Source of the DNA: Elysia marginata
Lineage: Eukaryota; Mollusca; Gastropoda; Plakobranchidae
DNA: 64,000 nt
Direction of reading: 5' to 3'
Assembly: GCA_019649035.1 (NCBI GenBank)
Contig: BMAT01013534.1
Location: 101,758 to 165,757, forward strand
Within the stretch, counting starts at the first letter, position 1, and every line of letters starts with the position of its first letter. A program made the translations under genes and the position numbers. Below are positions 27,428 through 37,345 of this stretch, one piece after another. The notes under the pieces are model-generated. The model worked only from the letters and a program-made list of their open reading frames with translations. It did not search any database and was not told where the DNA came from.

Positions 27428-27921
27428 TTTCAAACGTTATCTGAGCTTCTCTTGCTCGGTAGAGGCTTACCTGGTCAATACATACACATTTACCAATTAA
27501 ATATTAGCAACACCTACGAGGATCACGTTTAGAATACAATGATATCGGATTGGAAGTTGTGACAAAATTAAAGCTTACCACAGAGTATTATTGCAAAGTT
27601 GACTACATCCCTTTCCGGGCTGATGTCAAGCGCATTACACACGATGTCGCCTTTTCTTACCCCGTTGCAGCGAAGTAAGGAGGAACAACCTTCAACTTTT
27701 TCTTTCATCTGAGCGTTGGTGAAGTTGATTCTCACCTCTTCATCATCATAAAACACCAGAACTTCTGCAGTGTGTGAGTTTTCAGAAGGTCGAAAGTTAT
27801 AGTGGCTTCTATTGCAAAGCTTATGGTGCACAAGAATTAACTTTTTGTGTAATACTCGTACTGTGGACATTGGGCAGGAAAGATTACGTATGAGTGTCTC
27901 TAAGTCGGTCATGTTAATCAT
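17852..27921 (-). CDS. acyl-CoA synthetase-like (AMP-binding) protein, ten exons, possible pseudoenzyme
   Basis: Ten exons (27921-27579, 25306-25179, 24703-24596, 24135-24006, 23433-23222, 21891-21640, 21069-20935, 20566-20419, 18813-18662, 18082-17852) join in compatible phases to 612 codons plus stop, a normal length for the ANL family (acyl-CoA ligases, luciferases). In order: an N-terminal fold with LRCNGVRKGDIVCNALDISP; DPAVIF before the P-loop site; an A5-like NCYSVIGDSP; VGEIVLRG; the A7 region GYLKTGDLGFYD; the A8 hinge LFVLGRKSQAIIRG then PRDIEE; and a C-terminal LGKEVDK matching the A10 lysine. The P-loop reads RTVAEGIYKMV instead of the usual T-S-G-T-T-G-x-P-K-G, and A5 lacks the usual Gly-x-Thr-Glu. 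Active members adenylate a carboxylic acid and pass it to CoA; activity here is doubtful. The least certain junctions are the donors of exons 3 (GTTGGG) and 6 (GTTTGT). Substrate and location cannot be read. Confidence 0.85.
20419..20566 (-). CDS. exon 8 of the acyl-CoA synthetase-like gene (A7 region)
   Basis: The exon encodes VGEIVLRGKLVCKQYYND through GYLKTGDLGFYD, the conserved region around the ribose-binding aspartate of ANL enzymes (TGD). The donor was placed at G|GTTCGT because only that choice leaves phase 1 and rebuilds an Asp codon with exon 9 (DMLFVLGRKSQ). Reading on past the donor gives a frame that soon runs into a TC microsatellite. Confidence 0.8.
20749..20806. repeat. (CT)n microsatellite
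   Basis: A pure CT tract of about 58 bases in intron 7 of the acyl-CoA synthetase-like gene. It lies just downstream of the duplicated exon end. Confidence 0.97.
20817..21001 (-). repeat. 101-bp-period partial duplication of the 3' end of exon 7
   Basis: About 83 bases of exon 7 plus its donor (plus-strand copy at about 20918-21000) recur at about 20817-20899 with a handful of differences. The landmarks are tcttattg[tc]gcacctta and ggcgccatgaatgtccag in both copies. The 20918-21000 copy is in frame with the acyl-CoA synthetase and keeps the GTGCGC donor, so it is taken as the real exon end. The other copy lies in the following intron and contains potential splice-like sites (an AG before AACAAAACTGG and a GTAAGG). 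Confidence 0.88.
21066..21423. repeat. copy A of a ~355-bp dispersed segment (intron 6 of the acyl-CoA synthetase gene)
   Basis: This stretch matches 31473-31825 in the same orientation with high similarity by eye; the shared start is cagcctctggtttgggagca. On the minus strand, copy A ends within three to four bases of the start of exon 7 (21069), so it supplies that exon's polypyrimidine and AG acceptor. Confidence 0.85.
23560..23640. repeat. (GAT)n then (GGT)n microsatellite
   Basis: About twenty GAT/ATG triplets shading into GGT triplets, inside intron 5 of the acyl-CoA synthetase-like gene. The poly-Met and poly-Val frame is an artefact. Confidence 0.97.
23735..23805. repeat. (TTA)n microsatellite
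   Basis: A long ATT/TTA triplet tract close to the GAT tract. Between them is a degenerate TTATTG mixture. Confidence 0.96.
25408..25485. other. assembly gap (78 N)
   Basis: The gap lies in intron 1 of the acyl-CoA synthetase-like gene, about 100 bases from exon 2, after a GTTGTTTG-rich stretch. Confidence 0.99.
25607..26120. repeat. 380-bp-spaced direct repeat
   Basis: A block of about 130 bases starting ttactcacagaaatgttcaa (25607-25740) recurs at 25987-26120 with scattered differences. The shared features include an aaaatgtattcatta string and a gatgacaaactcattttt-like end. The unit looks like part of an unidentified repeat family; its left side is cut by the nearby gap. Confidence 0.75.
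26540..27200 (+). pseudogene. Penelope-like retroelement fragment (RT end plus GIY-YIG region), decayed
   Basis: Several plus-strand frames, shifted against each other, carry the landmarks in the right order: WFHPPYSKNVTTNI near 26.55 kb, KLSCSCM, then RMCNCRNKTICP near 26.79 kb, FRLEHKQFTTLNG near 26.96 kb, ISWEILENALPYS near 27.03 kb and TKRCNLCLAEK near 27.08 kb, ending LNKRKEIISSHCMHRRKHLL. Known family feature: Penelope-like elements encode a reverse transcriptase followed by a GIY-YIG nuclease, and such 'CNC..K..CP' and 'K.CNLCL.EK' signatures are, as far as I recall, typical of their C-terminal part. Frameshifts and stops make it non-functional. It lies antisense in intron 1 of the acyl-CoA synthetase-like gene. 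Confidence 0.65.
27384..27427. repeat. (GATA)n microsatellite
   Basis: A pure tetranucleotide tract of about eleven units, 150 bases from the end of acyl-CoA synthetase exon 1. Confidence 0.98.
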
Positions 27922-28139
27922 GGCTGTTTTGGATTCACTTTATTTTACAAGTACTGTCTTTATCGTTACACAGTCAAAAAAATTCAATGTTATTTTTAGG
28001 TATTTCTTTGTGCTACTTTTGGTTATTAATCTTATTCAGGGTTTAGAGTTAAATGCGATGGATTAGTAGCTGATGAAAAAAATGTTGATATAGACTCAAG
28101 AGCGAACCTTCGTCAAATAAAGCATGTTCAGCGTCTAAA

Positions 28140-28425
28140 TAAGACATCTACTCCTGTGCGCGTCGGTCTTGAGATCTGGAGGTCGTGGGTTCGATTCTCG
28201 ACCATGTCATGTTGCAATTGCCTTGGGAAACCATTTTAAGCTAACTTTCCCCAGTCCACCCACCTGTAAAACGGGTACCTTGTTAAAGACAGTGCTTGAA
28301 ATGTGTTGAATGTTAGTATTTGAGCGCCTAACAGGCTGCCGTACTGTAATGCTCTGAAATATGAGTTGAATTGGCTTTGGTGTGTATAGGCCTGCTGGGG
28401 TAAATAATAAGTTATGAGACTACCT
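28140..28425 (+). mobile_element. tRNA-derived SINE, 5'-truncated
   Basis: The B-box-like ggaggtcgtgggttcgattc is followed by a body with ccttgggaaa and ccacccacctgtaaaacggg. Known family feature: many invertebrate SINEs have a tRNA-like head and a conserved central block of this kind (ccttgggaaa...cacccaggtgtaaaatgggtacc). No convincing A-box precedes it, so the head is damaged or truncated. The element lies just upstream of the acyl-CoA synthetase-like start. Confidence 0.65.
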
Positions 28426-28429
28426 TTGG

Positions 28430-29515
28430 CGGTGGAGGACTCTAAACATATTTATTTATTTATTATTATTTAATACCTACTTTGATCTATGAACATTTAT
28501 GTTAAGTTTGCAGAGCTCCAGCGACTTTTGGTGGTGGTGAAATAATTATTCTTCGGTAATGTTTTTTTTTTTTTTTTGCAAAATTAATTTCCAAAGTAGC
28601 GTTTGGTCACAAAAACGTTTTCTGTGCTCTATTGTGAAAATTGTCACAACTGTAACCGACTGAAGCTCGGCTAACCTTTTTCGGCCTCGGTTATCCATTC
28701 TCTCTGTAGCCTGCCTGTTACAGTTCTCATGTTCAGGGCAGCTAGAGCGGAAGAAACCTCAGGGCGGAGGCTCGAGTCTACGATAGAGGTTCGGAGTCTG
28801 GAAAACATGGCATAAGTTTAACTTATTGATTAAATAAATCGGTGGCTTCAATCAAAGGTCTGAAGATGTAATCTTGAAATGGCACTACATTTAATCAGCA
28901 TAACTAAACAAAATTTTTTTCATCGTCGTGTTGTAAAAGCGCCTATTTATCTGTGTATACAGGTGTAAAATGTTGAATATCAATTTTATTTTAAAGTTTG
29001 TTCCATGCGCTTGCCCTTACCGAGTCGAAATTACTGATAATACCGATACATGTATGGCTGTATGCCTCTCCGCTAAATGGCTAGTATATAGCCGAGCTGT
29101 TCTGCTTTGCAATGAAAACGAGGCCGCTATTATATAATTGTTTCAATTAAGCCACTTATAAAAATCTATCAGTCTAAAATTTTCTACATGAAAATTTTTT
29201 TTGTGACTTTGTGAGTGCCTCATAGTTCATGGGTCTGAAACTGTTATCTTTGATTACATCTCATGCACAGTAATTGGGTTCTAATTACTACTGCGATTGG
29301 TAGTATCATTGCGGAATAATTCCTATAATTTACTACCCAATACTTAATAGGTTTTATTGCAATCACATGCACCGGATGAAATTTCGTTATTTTAGTTACA
29401 ATCATAGCCGAACCTACAGAAGTTCTTTGAATGATTGTAGTCGGATAATCTAGATCTAGTAAATCTAGCATCCGCTAAGGGTTTTATTATTAGTGTTATT
29501 CCAGGAAAGAGTTTA
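28430..29515. other. intergenic region, no gene recognised
   Basis: AT-rich, with a T15 run near 28.57 kb. No open frame has splice support or resemblance to a known protein. It could hold the promoter of the acyl-CoA synthetase-like gene, but no core element can be assigned. Confidence 0.35.
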
Positions 29516-29521
29516 TTATAG

Positions 29522-29741
29522 TTTACCCTGCGTCAATTTCATTTTGATTTTGTGTATCCGATTCATGCTGTGGGCTAGGAATTAAACATCCTTCAGCGTT
29601 TTCTGTTGTCCCCTTTTCACTGGGCTGTTTCCCCAAGCTTGCCACAGATCCTGTGGCACTTCTCTCCCCGCGTGACTCTGACGCAGATTTAAAACTTCCA
29701 CGGGCAGATCCTTTCTCTACGTCTTCAGCTTCGTTTTCCAT
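29522..29741 (-). CDS. candidate first coding exon, unidentified protein
   Basis: The frame begins at an ATG in a good context (AAATGG) and runs 73 codons of hydrophilic Ser/Glu/Lys/Gly-rich sequence (starts MENEAEDVEKGSARGS, ends QNQNEIDAG) up to a GTAAAC donor. The composition fits a disordered N-terminal tail. It cannot be spliced to exon 1 of the acyl-CoA synthetase-like gene downstream: the junction would be out of frame and reach a stop at once. No other partner exon was found before that gene begins. It may be a remnant, or belong to an overlapping gene not seen here. Confidence 0.3.
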
Positions 29742-30204
29742 TTCGTTTGACCTATAAAAACTGCTTTACATTTAAAACAAGATCTATATCTAGATCTAGA
29801 TTCAGACAAAAAGAAAACGAAGGATGTAATCTTTAGTGAGATTCAAAAATCCAGACGTTACGGTGGCGGAATCGAGCCTTGTGGGGTTCAGCAGCCGTAG
29901 TTGTTTTTTTTTTTCGGATAAACATTTTGAACGGAAGTGGAAAAATATAAACTCTAATAATTGTATCATTATCTAACAGTTAAATCAAAGAGATTCTGTC
30001 CTATTTTGAGACAATTCGTTGTAATAGAGGCAATAAAATACCCATCGATTGGCATTTTCGTAAAAGTTCCGATTTCTTTATCTCATGTAACCGACATAAA
30101 ATAACAATTTGCTCTATTGGATTTCAAATTTTACCTGCTGGAGATGGTGCAGGGTTCAAACAAGGGCAGATAAAAATCTTTACATTTTCTTGACAAATTC
30201 TTAA

Positions 30205-30268
30205 ACTAGAATCTATTAAGAATTCGATTAGTTGCTTACTAGAATCTATTAAGAATTCGATTAGTTGC
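30205..30268. repeat. 33-bp perfect tandem duplication
   Basis: A unit starting actagaatctattaagaatt occurs twice in direct succession with no differences, so the event is recent. Confidence 0.95.
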
Positions 30269-30283
30269 TAAAAAAAACATCAT

Positions 30284-30367
30284 TGCCTGCTATCGCCCTT
30301 TGTTGTCTATGGTGGGATTGTCCGCTATCGCCCTTTGTTGTCTATGGTGGGATTGCCCGCTATCGCC
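30284..30367. repeat. 35-bp tandem repeat, about 2.4 units
   Basis: The gctatcgccc landmark recurs at 30289, 30324 and 30359, with the unit ...tttgttgtctatggtgggat. The copies differ by about one base. It is separate from the neighbouring 33-bp duplication. Confidence 0.93.
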
Positions 30368-30807
30368 CACTGATATTTAACTATAGCTTGTTATTCAAAG
30401 CACTTTCTTATACTTTTTAAGTCAGCTGGGGCTGATCAATTTCTGTGGTCAGATGAGTTCATCTTTCGTTTCCTGTTTGTCAATATCAAAATAGTACTAC
30501 ATTAAGAGGTCTAAAATTTGATTTGCATCTAGAAATCAATTTAGCTAATCTAGATTTAGGTACAGGTCTAGAAGATATCTTGATTTAGAGTCGGTATTAG
30601 GCCTAGATCTAGATGTAGTTTATGGGTGCCATTTTTAATTTATTTCAGGGTATTGAAGTTATTAGTGTTATGTTTTCTTCTGCTTTAGCGTTCCCTAGAC
30701 TTTGCGTGTCCAGATTTCTTAAATTTGAATGCCACTTTTCCCTCAATTGATGACATGATTAGAGAGGAACGATTTTTTAGATGGTTATTAGGTTGCTCCC
30801 ACAGGTG

Positions 30808-31185
30808 ATGAATAGATCGAAGAACGAAGAAGATGAAGGTGAGGGTAGCCCTGTTGATGATGTTGGAAAAGAAATTGATGGTGAAAGTGACATAACACTA
30901 GGTGTGGAGAGTAGAAAAAACGTAGATCTAGAGCCAGACTTTTCTGATGGCAAAGCTGTCAGATCTAGTCCCACTTCTAGATTTAGATCTAGCCACACAT
31001 CCGAGGCAAGTGAGTTCGACTGGCCTAATCAACTGCAAAAAATTGAAGTGGATTTCTTTTATGCTCGCACTCGTCTCAATCTAGGTTTACTCGAATTGGA
31101 TCATACGCCAAAGTCTTACGATTTCTTTACGCTCTATTTCCCTGACAACTGGATTGCAAAAATCGAAGAACAAACCAATCTATAA
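30808..31185 (+). pseudogene. piggyBac transposase N-terminal part (relic)
   Basis: An open frame of 125 codons with an acidic start (MNRSKNEEDEGEG) and, near its end, YDFFTLYFPDNWIAKIEEQTN. Known family feature: piggyBac transposases have a variable acidic N-terminus and then a conserved block of the form 'D.F...F.D.....I...TN.YA'. The frame stops just after TN, and unrelated repeats follow instead of the next conserved blocks. The C-terminal half lies about 1 kb downstream (see 32242-32760), so the two are probably one interrupted copy. Confidence 0.65.
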
Positions 31186-31472
31186 GATGAGCAGAGAAAG
31201 GCTCCTCGTTCATAAAAATATTTTTTACGTCCACATGATGTTTTGGGATCCATAAAATTTCTGCAATGGTAATGTACTGGTTTTTAAAAATCCACTGCTA
31301 AGAGTTTCGGCTCTTGCAGATGTGCTTTCCCGCGACCTTTAACGGCAAATATCTCGCATTTTCCACCTACCCAATAGTAAAAATTATATTCTCGCGGTCA
31401 ACCTGGTTATGGCCCGTGGCCCAAGATAAAGCCAGCTATTAAATAGGTCCTCAGGTCATGTAGGTCCTTCTA

Positions 31473-31825
31473 CAGCCTCTGGTTTGGGAGCAGATCGATA
31501 CAACAATGGTCTAATTAGAAATCGATCACAATACAGTTTGTTAGATACGTATCTTTTAATGGTGTGTATAATTGAGAAAGGGGACTACATCTTACTTCTT
31601 TATTCCGAAAATTCATCTGCTCAGGAACACATGTAAGACTAATGTTGGGAATGATAACTTCATTCAACTAGCAGAAATCTGACATGAAAGTATGGTATAA
31701 TCTCTACCTATGTTATTCCATTATAATCAGATCTAATGTGTCTACTGGTTTGATTTTCATTCCGGGGGAACTCTCATTGTTTTCATTTATTCGTGTTTTC
31801 ACTATATCGATCTTTATATATGTAA
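31473..31825. repeat. copy B of the ~355-bp dispersed segment
   Basis: It matches 21066-21423 in intron 6 of the acyl-CoA synthetase-like gene over its whole length, in the same orientation, beginning cagcctctggtttgggagca. It lies between the two halves of the piggyBac relic. Confidence 0.85.
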
Positions 31826-31907
31826 GCATTGATGAGGTAATCATTTCTTTGCAGGGGATGCTGCACTTCAAACAGTATTTAAAAACAAGCTCCGCCCATA
31901 GGTAATG

Positions 31908-32144
31908 AAGGTTTGGCGCTGCATGCTGGATTAACATAGGTTTGGCGCTGCATGCTGGATTAACATAGGTTTGGCGCTGCATGCTGGATTAACATAGGTT
32001 TGGTGCTACATGCTGGATTAACATAGGTTTGGTGCTACATGCTGGATTAACATAGATTTGGTGCTATAAGCTGGATTAACATAAGCTTCTTAGGTTTGGC
32101 GCTGCGTGCTGGATTAACATACGTTTGGTGCTAGATGCTGGATT
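31908..32144. repeat. 29-bp minisatellite, about eight units
   Basis: The units read ggtttggcgctgcatgctgg followed by attaacata. The first three are identical; later ones carry changes such as gtgctaca for gcgctgca, and one has a short insertion. Each unit holds the palindrome-like gcatgc. Confidence 0.95.
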
Positions 32145-32241
32145 TCTGTTTTTTAGACAGACAAAAAAGAAACACTCATGCCTCATGGCCTCAGACATCA
32201 TGTTTTTATATATATGTGGCATCTCAATTTCTAGATAAGAA

Positions 32242-32760
32242 CCACCATTTTTGACAACTACATCAATTCCATGCGTCTTACTAAAGATCTGCTGGATCGC
32301 CCTACATATTCATGTGCAACAACTCACCAATCCCTACCAATGCCCGTCCAGAGATGAGGATTGACTTGCGCCGCACGAAGGAAAGCCCCCAGCGAAAAGA
32401 AATTCCCATGCCTCTCCTTTACTACAATTCAGATATGGCAGGTGCAGATTTGAATTACCAGCTTTGGATCTACTATCCTGTTGGCATAAAAAGCATGAAA
32501 TGGTGGCGTTGTTTCTTTTAGTATTTGTTTGATCGGCTCTAAAGGATTCTTTCCTCCTATATGCTTTGACCCCGGGAATCCAAACCCATTGACCACTTCC
32601 AGTTTCACCTCAGCATCGCTAGAGTTCTCTGTCAGGGTTGAGCACCAAGGAGGCATGCACCCAAAGCAGGTCGAGTAGCTGGAGGACTGTTAGGAACCAC
32701 GCTATACACCGACGCGTCAGGATGTCCGGCAGGAAAAAAGTACAGTAGTGCTTTGATTGT
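32242..32760 (+). pseudogene. piggyBac transposase catalytic and C-terminal part (relic)
   Basis: The frame from 32242 reads IFDNYINSMRLTKDLLDRP with TYSCAT. After a frameshift a second frame (from 32312) carries YYNSDMAGADLNYQL then YYPVGIKSMKWWRCFF and a stop. A third frame follows with PIDHFQFHLSIARVL. Known family feature: the DN of 'DN[FWY]..S..L...L' and the D of 'M.G.D..DQ' hold two of the three catalytic aspartates of piggyBac transposases, and both are still visible. At least two frameshifts and a stop show that the copy is dead. Confidence 0.75.
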
Positions 32761-32799
32761 CGTCAAAACAATGCGAAAACTGATGGTGACAGGCGCCAA

Positions 32800-34140
32800 G
32801 AGATAATGTTTGGATGTTGTCTTTGAAACACTCCCCTCAACAAATTACTGAGATTTACAGGATTCCATGCCAACTTTATTAAAGTTTAATTGGCTAACAA
32901 CTACATGTACTCCAATTTTTTTGAAAAGTCGATTTTTAGTAAATCTCTCTTTTTTTGTATTTTTTGAAATGCCTCATAATTTTTTTTTAAATATTTTGTG
33001 TCATTTATCACGTGCAAACTATAAGGACATTTGTTGTTCTATTTTTTGTGTTGAAATTATGTCTGTACTTTTGTTTTGTTTAAAAGTTGCATTAAATTCA
33101 GTAAAACACAAACTTTAGTAGATTGGAGTTATTCCCTTAACACCAGCTATCGGCTATTGTTAATTATGATTAAAGTCAGCGTTTTTTAACTACCAATGCA
33201 ATTAAGTGACGTATCATAAGTTGTATGCAAAATGATAGCTTTTATATTAGGGCCTACTATCTAACCTTCAGTCTTTTTTTCTTTCTCCAGATACCAGAAC
33301 GGGAAACTAAAACCAGTACAGGAACAATTTTAGATTTTAGCCTCCAAACGACATGTAGGCCTATTTGTAAATAAAGATAGCGACATCCAAATCATTTGGT
33401 CTAGTTGCAATTAACATTTATATTTTTAAAAAGTTAGGCTTTATACAAGAAGTAAAAAACCAGTTTACATGCTTGTAGAAATTGAGTTGCTAAATCAGTC
33501 TTCGTTGTTTACGAAGTTTTAAGGCATTTTTTGTTAACAATTAATGATGGTAATGAATGTTGAAGCGTAGTCATTTTGAGGATGTAAATTTTAGTTATGC
33601 CGGCGTTGACATGGCAACCATGCAGTAAAATGAATTCCTAAATTTGAGGAAATGTTGAGCTGGTTACTGTTTTAACTATTACCTAGGCCAAACCAATGAA
33701 TCTACATGTTAATTTTTAAAGTAATAAGTCCTTTGAGTATTGGAGAAGACCGTTGATTGTGGGCCAACCTGATAGGAATAAATCTGGCTTATGACATTTT
33801 TCAATACTACTCTATATTGGATAATTAAGATAACCTAAAAAGTTTAATAAGTTAAATATAAAAATTCTCAGCTGATTTTTTTTATTAGGACGAAAAGAAT
33901 ATATGAGATAGGGAAGAACAGACAGACACAAGCAAGAGGAGCAACACAAACCAACGACAACTGACAAACAAACAGAAGCACAGTCAAGCAGACAGACAGA
34001 CAGGCATATGCAAAACCAGACAGGGATATACAGGCAGATACAAACAAAGGGATAGACAGACAAATCGGGAGATACAGACAAAAAGACAAACATGAGGCTG
34101 GACAATTGAACAAACACAGAGAAACTGGCCAGTAGACAGA
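32800..34140. other. intergenic region with impure GACA/CAGA repeat
   Basis: No gene was recognised. From about 33.9 to 34.13 kb the plus strand is rich in GACAGACA and ACAAAC motifs, giving a Cys/Leu-rich minus-strand frame that is a composition artefact. Confidence 0.4.
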
Positions 34141-34356
34141 CATACCAACATAAAAGAAGGCTGGAACTTTTAGGCAAAACTAATAAACGTTTAAATAGAC
34201 TGAGAGACACAGAGAAAATACCTGACAATGAGGTGCAGATAAATAGACATACAGAGGGAGTTGAGATATAACTTCAGTGTTTTAACAACTTTCTTTGTAC
34301 GCTTTTAAAACTTAAGATACGCTTAGTGTTACAGTATTGCCGATTCATGGCTGTGA

Positions 34357-34393
<37 letters not shown>

Positions 34394-34485
34394 CAATTCC
34401 ATGGTATTTTCTCTGTGTCTTTCAGTCTATTTAAACGTTTATTAGTTTTGCCTAAAAGTCCCAGCCTTCTTTTATGTTGGTATGT
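34141..34485. repeat. inverted repeat, ~82-bp arms, ~180-bp spacer
   Basis: The left arm 34141-34222 (cataccaacataaaagaagg ... gagaaaatacc) is the near-exact reverse complement of 34402-34485. The spacer contains an (AT)n tract. The arms would pair into a long hairpin. Confidence 0.9.
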
Positions 34486-34830
34486 CCGTCAAGTCGTCAG
34501 GTACTGCTTCTATTTCGATCGCCCCGTCATGCCCGTTTAGATCTAGTTCGTCGTTGTGTCGCCTCGATTCCTTTGTGTTTTTTAGTAAATATTTCCTGGT
34601 GTGCATACATGTTGATAATATTTCTTTTCTTTTGTTAAGGGTTGGTTTCTTCTCTAAAATGAAATACTTTTCTGAAAGGCACAAGTTGCATTTTTTTGTT
34701 TTAGTGGAGTAGGCCGCTGATTTTTCAATAATCTCCCATGAAATTTTGAAGTCCCTTTTATTATCTTTTAGTTTCCACACTGTTCGCATGACGGGGCAAT
34801 CGAAAAAGAAGCAGTACCTGACGACGCGCC
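34472..34830 (-). pseudogene. Penelope-like retroelement fragment (GIY-YIG end), minus strand
   Basis: The minus-strand frame reads VWKLKDNKRDFKISWEIIEK, then TKKCNLCLSEKYFILEKKP and LNKRKEILSTCMHTRKYLL. This is the same C-terminal signature as the plus-strand fragment at 26.5-27.2 kb, so two diverged copies sit 7 kb apart in opposite orientation. This one is open over 126 codons but lacks the reverse transcriptase. It is bracketed by 39-bp inverted arms (34493-34531 and 34787-34825). Confidence 0.6.
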
Positions 34831-34849
34831 AGAAGAAGAAGGCGAGAAA

Positions 34850-37345
34850 CACTGTGTCGTACGTGAATAAGGTAAGAGTAGGCTACCATGTATACAAAAG
34901 TTCCTTATACAAGTTGAGCACTGTATTTCATGACATAAAAAACCTAGAATCTAACTATCTATCTATCTATCTATATATATATATATATATGTGTGTCTGA
35001 TCTAGTCAGTTATAATAGTAATCTTACTTACGGAATTTCAATAAAACCCTTACTTTTTAAGTCAAGTATGCATTTCTTTTTGCATGTTGATTGTAAGCAG
35101 TTTTAAAAAAAAACAATTTTTCAATGAGCCCCTTACTTTTCTAGTCATATGCACTTATTATTGCATATTGTGAAGATGTAATATGTTAATTCTAAGTTAT
35201 TTTTACATAGCAGATTTTCAATGAGCCCCTTACTTTTCTGGTTATATACACTTTTTTTATTTTTGTTGTGAAGATGTAGTGTGTGTTTTACAAATTTCAT
35301 GTGTATTAGAACATGCCCATCTCACCTGTTAGTGTTAGGGAAAAGTGGAATGCAAATAAATAAATAAATAACCTGTAAATATATACATGTAATTTAAAAA
35401 GAACAAAGCTTAAAGCTTATGATTCTTTTCCAAATTCTCTCACAACCAGTTCAATTAAGTCGGATGTCGGTATTTTTCAATAACAAGACATTGATATTTG
35501 AAAGACTGCATTTTTTCTGAGACTTCAAAAGGGTAAAAATTGAAAGATATGGCAACATGCAAACAGATCCTGATCTAGACATAGAGGAATAACTCTAGTT
35601 TAAAAGGCGTTTTCTTTGATAAAAATTTCTGAGATCCGGCTTATTTTGAGAGGTCTCGAGACGAGACTGATTGTGGGCGTCAGTATTTATTTACAGGTAA
35701 AGTGTTCCGGGTTCTTAAATCTCTCAATATCACATCATCATTTAACAAATAAATATGACGGAACGATTTCTTCATAGTCGTAATAGTTTCAGGTACTTTT
35801 GAACATTTGGAGGGTCTTAGAAAAAGCCCTTAACTATTTTCGTCAAAACCTATAAATGTGAAGAGTTACTTAAAAACCATTGAAAAAACACTTTATCATT
35901 AACTGTAAAAACCTGTAATAAATTGTATCAGTATTGTTTGTTGTGATGATGTAATGAGTAAAGTAGAACCCAGAATGCTTTACCTAAAAAATCAACGTCT
36001 TTGAGTTTAACTTGGTGAAGGCGTTCAGCTTGTTCGTACCTTAAATGCTCAAGCCATTTTAGTAGATTTAGACTTTAGGTTGTTTAATTCTTCTTTTAGC
36101 GAAAAGATGAAATTTTTTTATCTTTAGTCAATAATATTCTTTAAAATCTTTGATCGTTCATTTCTTTTTTTTTATTTTAACATTTGTTCTATAAATAATG
36201 ACATGAAAGTAGATAAACTTGTTTCATGTTTTCTCAAAACATTACACATACGTACACACAAAACATTCTCAGGATTGAAAGGAAAAAAACGGACAAAATA
36301 CGTTTCCATGCACGTATTTATTTCAAAAAAGCAAACTTATAACATAGGAAAAATATTCTACCCATCTAAAACTTGGAATAAAAATAGCAATTTGTCGTGA
36401 CAGTTTCGAATTTCAGCCGTTGTTTGATTATCAGATGGATTTCTAAAAGCTTAAATATAATTCCATTAAAAAACGACAGCAAATCAAAATGTGTACATCA
36501 AAACAGCACAAAAAATCAAGGCTTTGCAAAATTGTGTTTTACATAAAAGACAGAGAGACAGACAGACAACCTGGCAGTCACAAAGTTTCACTTCTTTGGT
36601 ATCAAAAACAAATTTGATAGAGGAAAAACCTACAAATGTAATAGAGACGCTTATACACAGTTCAAAGCTAATCCTTTTATTTTATCATGGAAGCATCCAA
36701 TTTTATTTTCCCTACCCCTGAAACCTTTTTTTTTTTAATGGCAAAGATTCTGACAGTTAAAAATTAAATTAAAAATGTTAGTGTATTAAATTTGTTCAAT
36801 GACTTGAAAATTTCCTTTAAAAACCTATCTTAACTAGGAATGTATAAATGTGTGACGGGATAGGCTACAATGATTATATTAAAATTTCGAAGACAAAATT
36901 TGGATAAGAGTGCCTAACGCATACAGAAATCCGACATCCAAGCATTTCAAATCGCATTTTTCACGCGCTCAGGGCGAATGAGTCGGAAGTCAAAATTTTT
37001 TTACAAAGCACCGTTTAATCTGTTTTCTTCTTTTTCTCTATATTTACAAGCAAAGATAATTAAATATCTTTCAGTGATGTATTAATTTGATGATTTTATG
37101 AAAATTTTTTGTTACTTTTAGCTTAGAAAAATGTTTTATTCAAAACAGAATCGCGTTTAAATGTGAAAATTGCGACATTCGACTATTTCACCATGGACGC
37201 GAGGTAATATTAATTGCCTATCAAAATGAACTACGCGGACGATTCCTGAGAATTTGAAAAACACTCGTGCCAATAGCCTTGGCAATATCTTTGTTTATAT
37301 CAAAACTGAGCACACAGTGTTATTTTATAAACAACAAGTATAAAT
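34850..37345. other. intergenic region, no gene recognised
   Basis: It contains CTAT and TA microsatellites near 34.96-34.99 kb and a weak three-unit tandem repeat of about 90 bases at 35.04-35.29 kb, marked by caatgagccccttacttttc in two units. The open frames are short and AT-rich. The region may include the 3' untranslated part of the minus-strand gene that ends at 37818; the nearest AATAAA on that strand is at 37351-37346. Confidence 0.35.

Noticed and set aside
29522-29741. Joining this exon to the acyl-CoA synthetase-like gene as its true first exon
   Set aside because: The splice from GG|GTAAAC to the acceptor before 27921 gives a shifted frame and an immediate stop.
33812-34228. 138-codon Cys/Leu/Ser-rich minus-strand frame resembling a membrane protein
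   Set aside because: It comes from an impure GACA repeat on the plus strand and runs into an inverted-repeat arm; its composition alone explains it.
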